A DNA stretch of 64,000 bases from Tanypteryx hageni (GCA_028673005.1 CM054118.1:62181401-62245400); one strand, 5' to 3'; numbered from the stretch's first letter, positions 35,915-49,086 are shown. The notes: generated from the letters alone by a model not told the origin. Numbers and translations are program-made.

Positions 35915-36506
35915 CCCTAGAACACTAACATGGGGTAAAAATTAACACTAACTATTGGTATCACTGTTTATGTAATGAAAGGGATTGTCAGTCATAACCT
36001 CTTCAGTACCTTCCTGACTCTGGTTGGTGTACATTCTAATACAAATAATCCAGGTCTGTGTCCCCTCCAACACATTCTTTTGGGACCCCAGTGGTCAGAT
36101 TTACCCAATGTTAGTAATAGAGCACTGCATGAATGTCCCCACTCTCTCTCGGCCCACCGAAGACATGATGAAATCAGTACAGTACAGTGCTCCATTTCTC
36201 AAGCAATACTAAAAGAACCACTAAAGAGGACTATAAGCTCCATTTGTCCAAGTAGGTTACATAGAAAGACTACAGAACATTGTCAAAATTGCTTCAAACC
36301 CTACTGCAAAGAACACGGGCAGGAAATGTTCAAATTGTTAAATTTTAATCTTTCCTTGGTATTTAGACATTTCAATACATCATAATCACATTTTTTTTAA
36401 ATTGTAAAAGTTCGTATGATTGCATGACAAACTATTGTTTAATTAGTGGTATAATTTACCCCACATTAGTAATAACGTAAGACAAAATAAGGTTAGTGCT
36501 CTAGGG
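35915..36506 (+). mobile_element. piggyBac deletion derivative, 592 bp, TTAA TSD
   Basis: TTAA flanks both ends (35911-35914 and 36507-36510). The TIRs CCCTAGAACACTAAC and GTTAGTGCTCTAGGG are inverted with one mismatch. A mirrored ATGGGGTAAA/TTTACCCCA pair follows inside. The interior retains the end of a transposase gene. Confidence 0.9.
35975..36385 (+). pseudogene. piggyBac transposase C-terminal remnant with cysteine-rich domain
   Basis: The frame ends with CPSRLHRKTTEHCQNCFKPY followed by C-x2-H. This is the spacing of the cysteine-rich zinc-binding domain that lets piggyBac transposases recognise their subterminal repeats. The DDD catalytic region is gone, and the upstream part shows at least one frame change. 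Confidence 0.75.
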
Positions 36507-36614
36507 TTAATATATAAAGAGCAATCCTTTTGTTTTTGCATCCGACCACGACATTTAAACTTTTAGACTACACACTCTATGTAAATATCCATAAGAGAGC
36601 ACTTACAATTCCCT

Positions 36615-37946
36615 TTTTTACTTTCTCATATATGTAGTATATTGAGAAAGTAATGTTATCATGAAAAAATTCGACTTCCAGATTTTTATGAAAATATATG
36701 TTTTAGGTGCCTGAGTCCATAAAAGTGGTTTTTGCCATGCCGTCTGTCTGTCAGTCTCTTCGCCGATCTAGGGCCCAAATGCATAAATAAAATCGCATGA
36801 TATCTCATATTTCTGCAATATATCATCTTTTGCAGACCCTTTTTTCATAAAAATGATATTGCACAAAAATAAAGGGTAGTTTATTCTTGGCAATTTTTTG
36901 AAAAATTTCATTTACTCAAAAATGGCTACAGAGAATTTCATTAAAATCAATCCAATTGTAGAGCCTGATGTCACAAATAATACTACATAAGCCATATATC
37001 ACTTGAACTCGCTATATGCCGTCCAGTGAGATTACAATGTACGCTAAGCTACCTTACCTAAGCCTTATGATGTCACGCCTCCACTGCAATCCATTCAAAC
37101 TCTTTACAGCCTTACGGTTAAACTAAATCAAATGATATCTCATATTTATGGATAATATCATTCATAAAATACATTCTGATGAGATAAACGATATTGCGCA
37201 ACAATTAAGGGTACTTTATTCTTGGATATTTTGAAACAAAATTCAGTTTCCTCCAAAATGGCTGTAAGAATTTCATTTAAAATCGATCCAAACAAACAGC
37301 CTATGTCACAAATAATACTAATTAAGCCATATGTCCCAAAAAAGTTACTATATATCGTCCAGTGGCATTATTTCTGTACAAGACACATCGTGCGTGTCAG
37401 AGGGGAGAGTTAATTTTGGGGTAAAAAGTGTAGTGAGATCGAACGTATATATGTATATGAGAAAGTTTGTGCAATGTATATTGCACAGGTTATTTCACCC
37501 ACAGGCTTATTTTCTTTTTCAAAATTAAATTAGAAGTAATTGATCTACGATCTTTGGATAGGGACCATTCTAAAGAAAAATAAACAATGATTTTTATTTT
37601 TGTCGTCGAATTTTGCCTTCAGCTTGAAATTGTTCGAAGTTTGCTTAAGAATTCAAAATTTCATCAAAATATTGCATTTTTAGTGAAAGGTTGCCTTGGC
37701 AACAGAATAGATTGTTGAACTCAAGATCATCATTATTATATGGCTTTTTAGGCGTCCTTTACCAGCAAAGCAGTAATTGAGGTAATAGCGGAACGCCTTA
37801 CGGGCACGTCTAGTCCGTCCGTCCGTTTGTCGTAACTTTAAGCTCTGGTCCCTATAATAGGAATGTTAAATATAAAATTTGTTGATGATTCGATTATTAG
37901 ATCTTGAGTTTGAGCACCCACCAAAATGTAATGGAGAAAGTAAAAA
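36615..37946 (+). mobile_element. R1-related element with TIRs, copy d
   Basis: Starts TTTTTACTTTCTC and ends GAGAAAGTAAAAA, an exact 13-bp inverted pair. The interior shares long segments with 50667-51296 (GCCATATATC, AACAATTAAGGGTACTTTAT). A (GTCC)n run occurs near the right end. No TSD is clear and no frame is coding. Confidence 0.6.
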
Positions 37947-38302
37947 TTGGTTCAAGAACAAAGAGCATTATAATGAATCAGCATTGTATGGGGCAGCGTT
38001 AAATGAAGTAAATGGGGTTAATTGCATTCCACTTTAACACCCTGCGATAAAATTATGAATAGGGACAGCAAAGAAATAATTCATTGTATACTTAAACCAA
38101 CATGGTTTTTTTTAATTAGCCAAGTGCAAAAATCTCTTGCCCATCCACTTTCATTGGTCAATTGTCATTCAAATTGAATTGTAGTAAGGTTGAGGTGCAC
38201 TACTTAAATGTTACCGAAAAACTTTTGCATAATAAGTGAAAAAAACCAAGCAGACAACACTGGGCTCATTTTTTATTACAGAGGCCCATATATCCCCATA
38301 AG
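37947..38302. other. No gene or element recognised
   Basis: Short AT-rich spacer. Confidence 0.5.
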
Positions 38303-39950
38303 CACTGGTGAGCTCCCAAAATTTTAACAACCGGCTCTCTGAGCTGCAAAATTTTAACAACTGGTTCCCTGAGCTGCCAAAATTTAAACCACCGGATTCT
38401 TAATAAAAAATTCTGAATTCAGCAATCAAAAATTGACAACCCCTCCCACCTTTTGGCAATTTTAACTAAATTAATTATCTCACTATTTACCTTCTTCAAG
38501 TGTCTGTATTTTATGATTTAGCTAGGTATCAATAACTGCATGACTATTGGTTAGTATAGTTAATTAGAAAATAAAGACTTTTCTAATGAAATCAGAAAAG
38601 AAGAATTATTTAATTAAAACCGATGAATCATTTTATCTACATAGTTAAAATTAAATTGCTCAGACAACTTTAGCAATAATGAATTATTAGGCAAAGCACA
38701 AATAGACCTAAGTACTTCTATGTTTTTAAATTTAAGTTTTTAAAAACATTTAAACATTTTTACATTTACATTATTACTTATTACTGTAATAATTTCCAAA
38801 TGGCTTCTTGGTTTTCTCCATAAACTGTCGTTTTAGATACATGAACTCTGGTATCCAAAGCAGATTGATGACTTCTCATCCATGATTTGACATATGTTAA
38901 CGGGTTCCATAAGCTTAATGGTTTCCCCAACAAATTGATGATCATAAAGCATGAAATGTGTTTAGTTGTTCAACTTGCTCTTTTATCACTACAAATATTA
39001 TTCATCAATGAAAACCTCTTTCTGCCTCTGCAGAACTTCTTGCAATTGTGTTCATAATTTGCTTTGCTTTCCTTATTGTTTCTGGAGCAGGAAGATCTTT
39101 CAATTGAATGTTATTTTCTACATGGTCACGAAAATCGTTTAAATCAATTTCAAATTTTAGGACTTTTATTTAATTCGTGAATCTTTTCTTCTCCAAGTTT
39201 CCATTAAGTGGGGTCCATAACATTGCATAATTCAACAATTTTAGATGTATTATTAATGGGACCTAAGTTATCTTTTTTATACTTAATGTGTTGTTCATTT
39301 AATAATCTTGCCTTCATTTTATCAATTATGCACTCTATTACTTTTTCTCATAGCAGTGATTTAAATCTAACATTTTCTTCAAACTCGATACATTTGAAAG
39401 CATCACTTTGTGCCAGTTTGTTAATTTTATTTTCATGCATACCAAAACTATCTTTTAATTGTATTAAAAAATTAATTGTACACTTGATGAGTTTATCTGC
39501 ATTTGTTAAACTCAATTGTCTTCCTTGTAGTGCATTTGATAATAATGCAAGTTCATCCAAGATGTCAATCATTAATGCCAAGCTTTGTTTTTCAACCTTT
39601 TTTCCATGCCAGAAAACTTCTTATCTTTGGAGAAAAACGTATAAAGAGCTGGATAAACCCTCCAGACCACTTTAGCAGATTTGAGGCTACAAGAAGCCCA
39701 TCTTGGACCAAAAGCATGGTCTATTTTGACTATTTCAATATATAGTTCAGAAATTTTTTTAAGCTCCACTTGACTTTTATTTGACTGGTGAAAAATGGCA
39801 TAAATTTTGTCCAAAAAACCCTTGAAATGGCCTATTTCATTGATTTCATTTATAGCATCATCCAAAACAAGTTGTAATCGATGATTCAAACATTTTGAGT
39901 GATCACAATATTCAGGCGAAGAAATGAAAGCATTCAAAGATGAAATATTT
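38303..39950 (-). pseudogene. hAT transposase relic, KIAA1586-like, with one terminus
   Basis: Minus-strand segments in order are CLNHRLQLVLDDAI and FGPRWASCSLKSAKVVWR (39937-39572). Further on come SNALQGRQLSLTNADKLI (about 39535), [11 protein letters not shown] (about 39040, the hAT dimerisation start) and a tail to about 38800. An element end CACTGGTGAGCTCCC lies at 38303. Frameshifts and stops are several. The N-terminal part is missing at 39950. Confidence 0.75.
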
Positions 39951-39959
39951 GGTATGTAT

Positions 39960-40757
39960 CAAATGACTTGTGAATACCTATAAAAATGGGTTGAACCCTT
40001 CCATAAGTTCCAATTTCTGAAATGGATGCTTTTAAAAGATATACCAATTTGGGAGGAAGTACAAAATACGTGCAAAAACATTATTGATATGGGGTTTCAA
40101 ATTGACGAAAACTTATTACTTCGTCAGTTTTCTTTACTAAAAATATTTATTACAAGAGCTGAATGAGAGGAATGATGATTGGCTAAAGCGATCTTGTTAC
40201 GGTCGATGGTCATTGTTTTTTTCGAAGTTTGTATTTCAAGAGCAGACCTCAGAAATGGAAAAATTATCTAGCTTTTTGTTTGCCATTCCGGCACATAATG
40301 GAAATGTCGAGAGAATATATTCAGAAATAAATGCTCAATGGTCGAATGAAAGAAACAGTCTGGATATAAGAACAATTAATGGCATAATGTTATGTAAATT
40401 TAACGTCAAGATTTTTATAAGCTGATCAAAAATGATCAAAATCTTATTAGGGCAGCAAGAAGTTCAATGAAATATGATTAAAAACGTTGGCTCCTGATTT
40501 ATTTTATACTACAATAATGCTTACTTATTCCTCAAATATATTAATTTAATAATTTTTACGTAGTATTATAACTTTCTCTTTTATAACGTTTACTTTTCAT
40601 TTTTAGAGCACAGATTACCTGAAAATTGTGAGATTCACATTATCCCGGTTGTGGCCATCAACATCTAGTCACCCTAATTTATACTCAACATTTGGGGACA
40701 CCTAAAAATCAGGGGCCTGGATGCCTTGCATCCACTGCACCCCCCACTTGGCCGGCA
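39960..40757 (+). pseudogene. Second hAT transposase relic, C-terminal end
   Basis: Plus-strand frame 40213-40425 carries FLFAIPAHNGNVERIYSEIN and WSNERNSL, the hAT C-terminal dimerisation domain. It is preceded by an eroded helical segment (about 39975-40170). A likely terminus, CCCCCCACTTGGCCGGCACTA, ends at about 40757. It is a different hAT lineage from the minus-strand relic it faces. Confidence 0.7.
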
Positions 40758-40934
40758 CTATACACGAGTATATACAGTAAGTAGAATTTATAATCAAAAC
40801 CGGTGATAATAAGCAAAAGGCAAAGATTAGATGTAAGAATATGTAGAAAACTTAAGTCCACAACTTATATTAATATTACATCTTATGCACTAAATAAGTT
40901 TAAGTGAAATGACAATGATTTGTTTCAGTTGTTC

Positions 40935-41579
40935 TTTATTATTTTTCATTTGATACAATATTTTCTATTCAATTTTGAATCAAGCCTATATGAAACACAT
41001 TTTCTTAAAAACACAGAACTTCTACTACCAACTCCTCGACACAGCATTTAAAAATTTTCCTATCCCAAAATATCATATGCAAAAAAATAATCATTCTGTA
41101 TAAAACACACCATAAAAGTTTAAAGCAATAGTGTAGAAGTTACAAAAGCAATAAAGATTCAAGCAACGCACAATTTGAACAATCCTATTATATGATATTT
41201 AATCACCAATAAAAGCCTTCCCATAATGGTATCTTAGCAGGGATTAACAAGGTCATAGATTACATACATCAATTTCATTTTTATCTCTTGCAAATATTTT
41301 TCAACTTAAATGGCTAGGTTTTAGCTGACATTTCAATCAGTTAGAACCATTTACCCAATTTAATCATTCCATAGCTTATGGCTTTTATCAATTTAATTTT
41401 TGCCTTGTAAATAATTTTTTACACACATGATTTCTGGTTTTAGTTGACATTTCAATCAGTTAACACATCTTTTAAACAACTTATTCAGTCCATAACAGTT
41501 AATTCAGTCTACAGCAATAGTCAAGTTCATAAAATTATTTCACAGCATCAGCCTCACATTAGCTGTTGATTTGACAAAC
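40935..41579 (-). promoter_or_regulatory. Probable 3' UTR of the Argonaute with candidate poly(A) signal
   Basis: This AT-rich stretch after the stop codon has no recognisable element. The nearest clear AATAAA on the minus strand is at 40940-40935 (TTTATT on plus), about 640 bases downstream of the stop. The extent is inferred only from this hexamer; no cleavage site is visible. Confidence 0.35.
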
Positions 41580-41673
41580 TTACACAAAAAACATAGGCGA
41601 ATTTACCACTATTTCATCACGGATTCTGCGGCTATTCTGCTCTCGTTCCAAATTATTCATGTTCAACCTCCTC
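41580..41673 (-). CDS. AGO2: Argonaute terminal coding exon with stop
   Basis: The last coding exon is 94 nt. One base completes Gly381, then come 30 codons and TAA at 41582-41580. It encodes a short basic/acidic tail ending in PMFFV, the usual kind of Argonaute C-terminus, whose last residues pack into the PIWI fold. The acceptor is CATTTGCAG|G. The exon was placed by the phase left by exon g and the expected C-terminal ending. Little else about the tail is conserved, so confidence is slightly lower. Confidence 0.87.
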
Positions 41674-43239
41674 CTGCAAATGAGATAAAACCAAGTTTTG
41701 GATGAGTTTTTAAATGTAAATGAAAAATTATACATTATTTTAGCACATGAAATTGAACTTATCATTTTCAGGGAACAGTTCGACTGCAATGGCAGACATT
41801 TGTATTCACCCACATACCTGCAAACACCACCACCTCAGTCACACGTGTTTGCTCTATTTCAACTCTTGTTAGACAATGGGTAACCAATGCCATTGCAGTC
41901 CTGTATATGCAATGCATTCACTAAGGTCCTAGCATTCACACTAAGGCCTTGGTTTTCAGAATTAAATGATTACTCACGAATTTTGTTGAAATACCTGATT
42001 TCATGCAAATCCTCTCATGACGAGATCCACCATTTGAAAACCCAGGTCTATTTGATTCACACCAAACATTCATACTGAATCTCCAAGAAATGTGCTTAAC
42101 CCTTTGCCTGATTTTCCCATATCACGTACATGCACTATTTCAGGTGTTGTCTTTATTTTGATATGGCAGTGTTTTTCCAGATTATAATTTCTTATGGAGT
42201 TATTGCTGTATTGCATTGAAAATACCATAATATTTGAAATGAAGTAGTAACAACCGATTGATCATTATTTTATAGAATAATATCAATTGATATTGAACAT
42301 TTGGTAAAAAATTCAAAATTTACAAAACTTAAAGGGTTCAAGGATTTCTGTTGACATTCACTGTTTGAGCTGGATAATAAAATAATTTTTCTCACTACAA
42401 TGTGCAGCATGTAGAGATTTTTTTATGACCCAAAGCTTGGGGCAATCTCTATGACATGTGATCTACATGATGAACGATCTCTTTGAACCCTCATGGAAGT
42501 ATTGGAACCAATTTCATCAATAAAAAAATTCATTCTCAAAAACTTAAGATGGCAATTCTATAGGCTGATGGCAATAGCAACATTTTGTTTCAATAGACGT
42601 TTGATCATTCCATCTCTAAAAGCATATTGAAAATCATCCATTAATTGTCCAATTGACGACATTGGAATTATGATTATATAATCTGCCTTAAACATGTCTG
42701 TAATTTTCTAAGTAGAGGTGCTGCTGTATCTATTGTTTAAGAAGTGATCGCTGTTCATAATTTAACTTTTTTCTCTCTGGCCACCTCTTCAAGATTTTTC
42801 AACCAACTCTTTTGCTGTGTCGCTTCATGATTTTGTGAACAGCTGTTCTTTTAACTTCTATAATTTCAGAAATGTTTTTTTGTTTTCAGCAAGAGATAAG
42901 CATCAATTATCCTTTTTGTCATCATATTGTCCCTCTTTTTATATACGTCTTTAAATGCAAATGTTCCACAAAGTTACTGAACCTCAATTGATTATGATCT
43001 TAAGTCAACAACAACAATTCAAAATCCATAAATTTCCCTCCCTAGCTCTTAAATGATCTATAAGGTATAGATTTAAAAAATATTCAGATAGAGCACTTCT
43101 TTTACCATGAAGACCACAAGACCACATAATTATGAGTTATAGTTTCAGTGATAATAATTCGAGAAAATCCCGAGCAAAACAATATTTTGAGAATATACAA
43201 CAAATTCCCAAACTGTAGATGGTTTAGGAGTTTGTTGTA

Positions 43240-43525
43240 AATTCTAATTTTTTTGCCGTAGTCTTCTTTTTCTCATATACCGCACATTGTTTGATTTGAG
43301 TTGATTAATTTTCTTCCTTCTCAACTCAGATTTAAGTGGATGGCTAATGTCAAAAGAGCCATGGTTAGTTTGGAAATGATACTCGACATTGTTTTTTCGG
43401 CGCTGCAACAGTACCACCGCACAATAAGCATACAAATTTCCCTTTAACATCAATAAAACAAAAGGATTCTTCCCACTGAGAGTTGGAAAAATACGGTTGT
43501 CTTTTATTTGAACCACTCATTTTGG
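43240..43525 (-). pseudogene. BED-type zinc-finger fragment of a GTF2IRD2-like hAT
   Basis: Lies in the last Argonaute intron. The minus strand reads WEESFCFIDVKGKFVCLLCG and APKK, then after a frame change YHFQTNHGSFDISHPLKSEL. The C-x2-C and H-x4-H of the finger are preserved but split by the shift. No transposase core is seen. Confidence 0.7.
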
Positions 43526-43736
43526 GGCAAAATGTTATAAAAATAATAAATCGCAAAGCATGAGAAAACAGCAATATCAGTGCAGCGGAAGAATACTCAA
43601 ATAATACACGGAAGCACGGGTCATTGACATCCCACTGCATGCGCAGGTGGTAGCAGACTAAAAAGTGTGGCGATACACGAGTGACGTGAGGTTGGAACTA
43701 ACAGCACGCGCATGAGACAGCCTACATCTGCACTAC

Positions 43737-43942
43737 CATGATACTACTAAACCTAATAGGTCATTCCAGCGAACGAAAATGATACCAGTTTGCACATGAT
43801 GTCACCCGGATGTTAATGGCCGCTCAGTAGCGAGATCCATAAAAGCAGTAGTATCTGTAGTGGCTGCAGTGGCATGATGTCACCCACCAAAAGACGTCAC
43901 ACTGTGCATGCACAATGACCTACCAGGTTTAGTAGTATCATG
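43737..43942. mobile_element. MITE of about 206 bp
   Basis: Terminal inverted repeats start CATGATACTACTAAACCT on both sides (18 exact bases, then TAGGTCATT shared after two changes). No TSD was recognised, so the superfamily is open. It lies between exon h and exon g of the Argonaute. Confidence 0.65.
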
Positions 43943-44048
43943 TGGACTAATTTTCAACCCTCGTCGCTAGGCAGGTGCACATAAATGCCTCAGCGGGTGC
44001 CATTGCACCAGCGGGCACCACATTGAGGACCACAGCTTTAATACATAC

Positions 44049-44236
44049 CCATCATCAATATATACTCTGGCACGGAAAGCTGCAAGATGAGCGTAGTAAG
44101 TAGGAGCTGGATATGACACAGAACGTGTACACCTTGAGAACATGTGACAGAGGTGGTATGTAAGAGCTTGAAGTTCATCAGTCGTGAAATCACTGTCATC
44201 CCACAGCAAGTGGTATTTGGTGGGTCGACTGGTGCC
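44049..44236 (-). CDS. AGO2: Argonaute coding exon g (PIWI, catalytic His)
   Basis: This 188-nt exon encodes residues 319-380 plus two bases of codon 381. It runs from [14 protein letters not shown] through [16 protein letters not shown], where H368 is the fourth catalytic residue, to RVYIDD. The acceptor is TTAAACAG|GGC and the donor GG|GTATGT. It is one of the most recognisable Argonaute segments in the window. Confidence 0.95.
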
Positions 44237-45390
44237 CTGTTTAAAGAAAAAAATTACCTTTTTTAATAAAAGAATAAACATACCGGTGATTAGTAAATTA
44301 TATATTAATCAATCATGACTTCTGCTTGACAACATCTACCTATTCATCTGTATTTAATCATTAAGACTGAATATGGTATTGATATAAAATTAAAATATAC
44401 AATTAAATAAAAATACATTTTTAAATTAATAATTTTATAAAGAAAAAAAAGAAAAATTTAATAATTTTTTATTAATGACTTATATGAAATACTCTGAAAT
44501 GACAAAATATAAATTAAATAAAAAAGCTTTGTAGTTAACTATTATAAAACTGAAATGAAGAAAAAATAATTTAAATTACTGAATTAATACAGATAATGAA
44601 TATATAAAACTTATGTTGCAATTCTAATAATTAGTTCATATGTCTTAAGGAATACAACATAACTTTTATATATTCAATATCTCTATTAATTCAATAATTT
44701 ATTATTTTTTTATTTTGCAGTTTTATAAAAGTTAACTAAAAATCTAATTTATTTGATTTATATTTTGTAATTTCAGTGCGTTTTATATAAGATATTAATA
44801 AAAAATTACTAAATTTTTATTTTTTCACTTTTTGTGAGTTTTATAAAATTTATTAACTTAAAAATTTTATTTTTATTTATTTTTAAGCCGGTTACACACT
44901 ATCATTTTCCCCATCATTTAACAAGATTGGAAAGATGTACTCCATGTCAGAGTAAACAGAGTTCCCAAATGCTTTCTTTGAGATTTCACGATATTCTCAA
45001 TATTTTTTGCTCAGATGAGAATTTAATGAGAAACAAGCGAGGTATGTTGTAAAATACATGCAGGTCTTCATTGGAATCAGTCAATTAATTTTAATTCAGC
45101 ATGCAACAAAATGCCACGCAAAACATTCTATAATGTAATTTAACACAACTTCACATGAGAAACAGTCAAGTCATTGTCCCTTTAAATCCCTTCTACAAGA
45201 GTTATTAGATTTCAGATGATGAAAGATATTCCGAGCATGATTAAAACCAGAGGTAGAAGGGAAGGATGTAATATTGGTAAAACGTACTTTAAGCACGTAG
45301 TTTATATTTCTGCAGCTTAAGGATTTAATCCCTGGGAAAACAGTGATAATGTAACAGTGAAACAGTGATTACGAAATTGTTATTTTTTGA

Positions 45391-45915
45391 GTGGCGTTTC
45401 TCGACTTACGAGTCATTTAATCTACGTTACGACGCTAGTGCTTAGTGGAGAACTGCATATTGTTTGCATTATTTTTTAAAACTTTATCTGTGCCCTTAAA
45501 AATGGATGATAAGAGAAAATGAAAGTGCTGGAGATATTTCAGGTTCTAAGAAACGTAGAACCATAACAATGGATATGAAGATAGACATAATTAAGCGGTC
45601 TGAAAAAGGTGAGGCACTTGCCAGCATCAGTCGCGCCTTGGGTATCCCTTCAGTAACTTTTTTGACTATACTTTTCGATGATATTTTTCCAAGTCATTGA
45701 GTCCCTATTAGAATAAAAGGATTCTTCTAGTCTTTATATTTATGTCTATTTTTGCCTGAGTACAATATTACGGGTCATTATATAAAAATGCATCATCTGG
45801 CCGCTGGGACGGGAACGTAACCAAAATTTTTAACATTGCTCTTATGGGAAAATGTGCTTTGACTTACGACGCGACTTTCGGGAACCAATTGTGTCGTAAG
45901 TGCGAGGACTGCCTG
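45391..45915 (+). mobile_element. Tigger deletion derivative
   Basis: The right end GAGGACTGCCTG is followed by TA, with CACTTACGACACAATTGG inside (reverse complement). The left end near 45391 is eroded but keeps CTCGACTTACGA. The interior starts MDDKRK at 45502 and, after a 1-base shift, continues with SAGDISGSKKRRTITMDMKI, the CENP-B-type DNA-binding N-terminus of Tigger transposases, up to about 45660. The rest is deleted. Confidence 0.8.
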
Positions 45916-46535
45916 TATAGCCATTAAGTTTCTCAATACCAAATAAAAACTTCCATCATATAACTTATGATAGTGGAAACTCAACAAATGTTAAATTACC
46001 AGCGACACAAAAATACCATTTGCAAAATAAAATAATACTTGTACAGAATTATGTTCTGAATAACAATTGGAATAATGTACGGCAGTAAAACCCAAATACT
46101 TCGTTAATCCTAATGAGAGGGGAGAGGGAACAAAAATATGGATAATCAATTATTTTATTGCTGTTCATCCTCAGTTTTCCATAATCATGGAAAAGTAGAC
46201 ATGAATATTTGTTGACTCAACGTCTCAACAAGTTGTTTAACTTATAACTTCAAACTAAAAATTAAGTTGATGCTGTTAAGCAACCAAATGGAAGGTAAAA
46301 TAAACAAAGAATGGAATTGTTGCAGCACTATCAATTAACTCAATTAAAGTCTGTAACTAATAAAACATAACCAATGAAGTAGACATTAACTTTAAATAAG
46401 GAATTAACTTTAGAAAAGCTATCAATATACTTGAAAATAAGCTTTTATCAATTAACTACACATTCATTAAAGTCAAAATAAACTTTTAGGTTGAAAAACA
46501 GAAACTGAAAAAGCAGAAAAGCTTTTAATTATTAC

Positions 46536-46769
46536 CTGAATGCTTGCATGTGATACCAAGTAGTAATCAAGTTCAGTGGGATGTGTTATTTCAGTGTCCA
46601 CAATAGTTCCAGCAGGAACATTTTTGGTTCTTCCATCTTCCCATTCACGAGGTGGGAAGAATCTTGTGTGATGTCGTTTCTGAACCACCAGGAAAGTAAT
46701 TTTTGGGTTATAAGAACCCTCTAAAGACTTACAAGCTCTTCTTATTGCCATCAACTCTTCACCTAAAAC
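46536..46769 (-). CDS. AGO2: Argonaute coding exon f (PIWI)
   Basis: This 234-nt exon is 78 codons, phase 0, residues 241-318. It contains the strongly conserved [30 protein letters not shown] and LVSHASIQ segments of eukaryotic Argonaute PIWI domains. The acceptor is TTTTCAG|GTT and the donor CAG|GTAATA. Flanking introns are about 2.3 kb each. Confidence 0.95.
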
Positions 46770-47062
46770 CTGAAAATTACATGATACGTACATAATTAGG
46801 AAAAAAGCTTTTTGAGATTAGTTTCTAAAAAGAAGTACAACTTAAAACGGGCTTATAGAAGGAAAATTTTCACATAAACTGGACATAGCATCCTACCCTT
46901 GTGAACAGTAACTTCCACAAGTATATTGAATGCATGGAAAATACTCCTACCTTGCTGTGTTATTCAGTAACCACTAATTGATTTTACTTCTAGATGATTT
47001 TATAATGTATTATTCTTTTTTTCCTGAAGATCTTTTTTAACCTCTTGACTGTGTAAATATTA

Positions 47063-47568
47063 CCGTATTAGCCCGAATATAATGCGACCCAGAATATAGT
47101 GCAACCCCAAGTATTTTGAAAGGAATTTTAGAAAAAGACGAAAAACATTTAATTTTTAAATTACCTGTAAACTCATGAATTATGTACTAAAGGGGGGTAA
47201 TGTGACGCCACGTTTAGACTGTCCTCGTTTTCTAACGTTGAGTGTCGCGATCCTGTGTGAAGTTGTGCCGGTGCTGTGGTTGCTGCAATTTGACCTTGAT
47301 CTATTTTCAAGTCTCCTCAGACCCCTACCGAGTATATTTGTACAATGTAGCATCGTAACATGAACGTCCAATTCACTTACAATGTAGCAATTATAAAAAT
47401 ATGCGCTGAAACACGCGTCATGAAACGCGCCGATACGCAGTTATTTTTTAAAGATACAAGTATTCGAATGTAGTACGAATGCAACAAGTACTCGAATATA
47501 GTGCGAATGCGACTTTCAAAGGTACATATTGAGGAAAAAAACATCGCACTATATTCGGGTCAATACGG
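47063..47568. mobile_element. pogo/Tc1-type MITE, 506 bp, TA TSD
   Basis: Ends CCGTATTAGCCCGAATATA and TATATTCGGGTCAATACGG form TIRs with two differences, with TA on both sides (47061-47062, 47569-47570). Subterminal CGAATATAGTGC words repeat inside. It is in the intron between exons e and f. Confidence 0.82.
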
Positions 47569-49086
47569 TATTCCCCCGAGTTCATTTCTGTTGGGTAATT
47601 TTAAAATTAAAATTTCACATTTCAATTTAGAACAGCAGTTTCACATTCGTGGGCCATCTATCCAAACAAAGCATAACCACAGACCACCATCATTCATTCT
47701 AGAACAAGCAATTTTAAAAATATACTTGCCTCACGTATCTTTAACCGGAAGAACAAGGTTGAAGTAAGTATATTTTAAAAATTGCTTGTTCTTGAATTTT
47801 TTCAGCCATAAGCTCAAGAGTTTACTGTTGAAGTATCATTGTAGCTGGGAACAATTATCTTTTCTGGTAATTAAACCTTTTCGACTGCTGGTTCATCTCA
47901 CCTTCCAGCTTTAAACTTCATCTTTAAACCATTAATGTGGTACATGTACAGCAACTCTGCTGGCCATGAGTAGTCCACAGACAAGCTGAGAATGACTGAT
48001 TTAAAAAGTTTACAGAATTGATGTTATAGTTGGATATATTTTTTTAAATATAGCACTGCTCTAAATTCTACTTTGCATTATGAGGACATGATGAATATTT
48101 ATCCTTCTTTATGAAACACTAAAAACATAATAGTCTAAGGCTGTTTCTGAATTTTACCATTATGTACAACGAAAGCTCTTTCTTTAACTTCCCCTTTTAG
48201 CAACAATTGTATTTCTTAAAAGTCTTACTTGTTGAAATTTGGTTTCTTTACAATGTTTGGAGCAGTTTCTATTTAGTTACATCATACAGTAAAATCCAGT
48301 TTTTTTGGCATACCATTTTAATGGAAATTTTATTTTTACGAAAAGAAAGTTATTTTGAGGTGCCTAAGCAGCATTCAATGATTTGTCCGCTGCTGTAGGA
48401 ACTCGGATTCAATTCCAGAAATTGTGCTCTAATTATTTGCAGAAGAAAAGAACCCTTCTGTATTGATTATAAAGTAGAATTCATGTGGATAAGTGTTTGT
48501 CATTAAAGCAGCAAACTCTTCAGGTACCGATTTTTGAAGTTTCAAAGTCTTCTAAATGATCAGTAATATCATTTCTTAATATAGAATCATGTCTATGAGC
48601 TTTTTATAGAAATTTTGAGTAAAATGCTCAGGATAAGTTGCAAGCTAGTTTTCTAAAAAATCTGTTTTTACAGAATGAATTCAGCCCCATCACATTCCAC
48701 AAAATTGAATTTTGGTGCATCATAACATCCATGCTGTTTGAAGAAACCCTTTTCATAAAGGATGGTGCTGTATACCATTTTTTAATATAAAGACAGTATA
48801 TTTTAACTTTTAATAAGTCCTATTATTTCTACAGGAATTTTTCTTTCCTCCATAAAATAACATATTGCAAAAGTAACTTGAGTCTCTGCCACAAGTTTAC
48901 AGATTGATTCTAAAGCAGCTGTTTACTTGGTATCCATTTATGTACAGGTACTCATTCCCATAGAAAATAATATTTGCTAACAGTAATATGTTACTTTGGA
49001 ACAAAGACAAACTTTTTGCAAAGAAAGTCTCGGTTTGATTTTCAAACATAACAATATAATGATGATGATAACAACATTTAACTTAC

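Noticed and set aside
38303..40430. One hAT gene with an inverted half
   Set aside because: Both the minus and plus parts contain their own hAT dimerisation domain, so they are two elements.
40750..43680. A hAT element bounded by TACACGAG at both ends
   Set aside because: The terminal Argonaute exon lies between them, and the 8-mer also occurs elsewhere in the window; coincidence.
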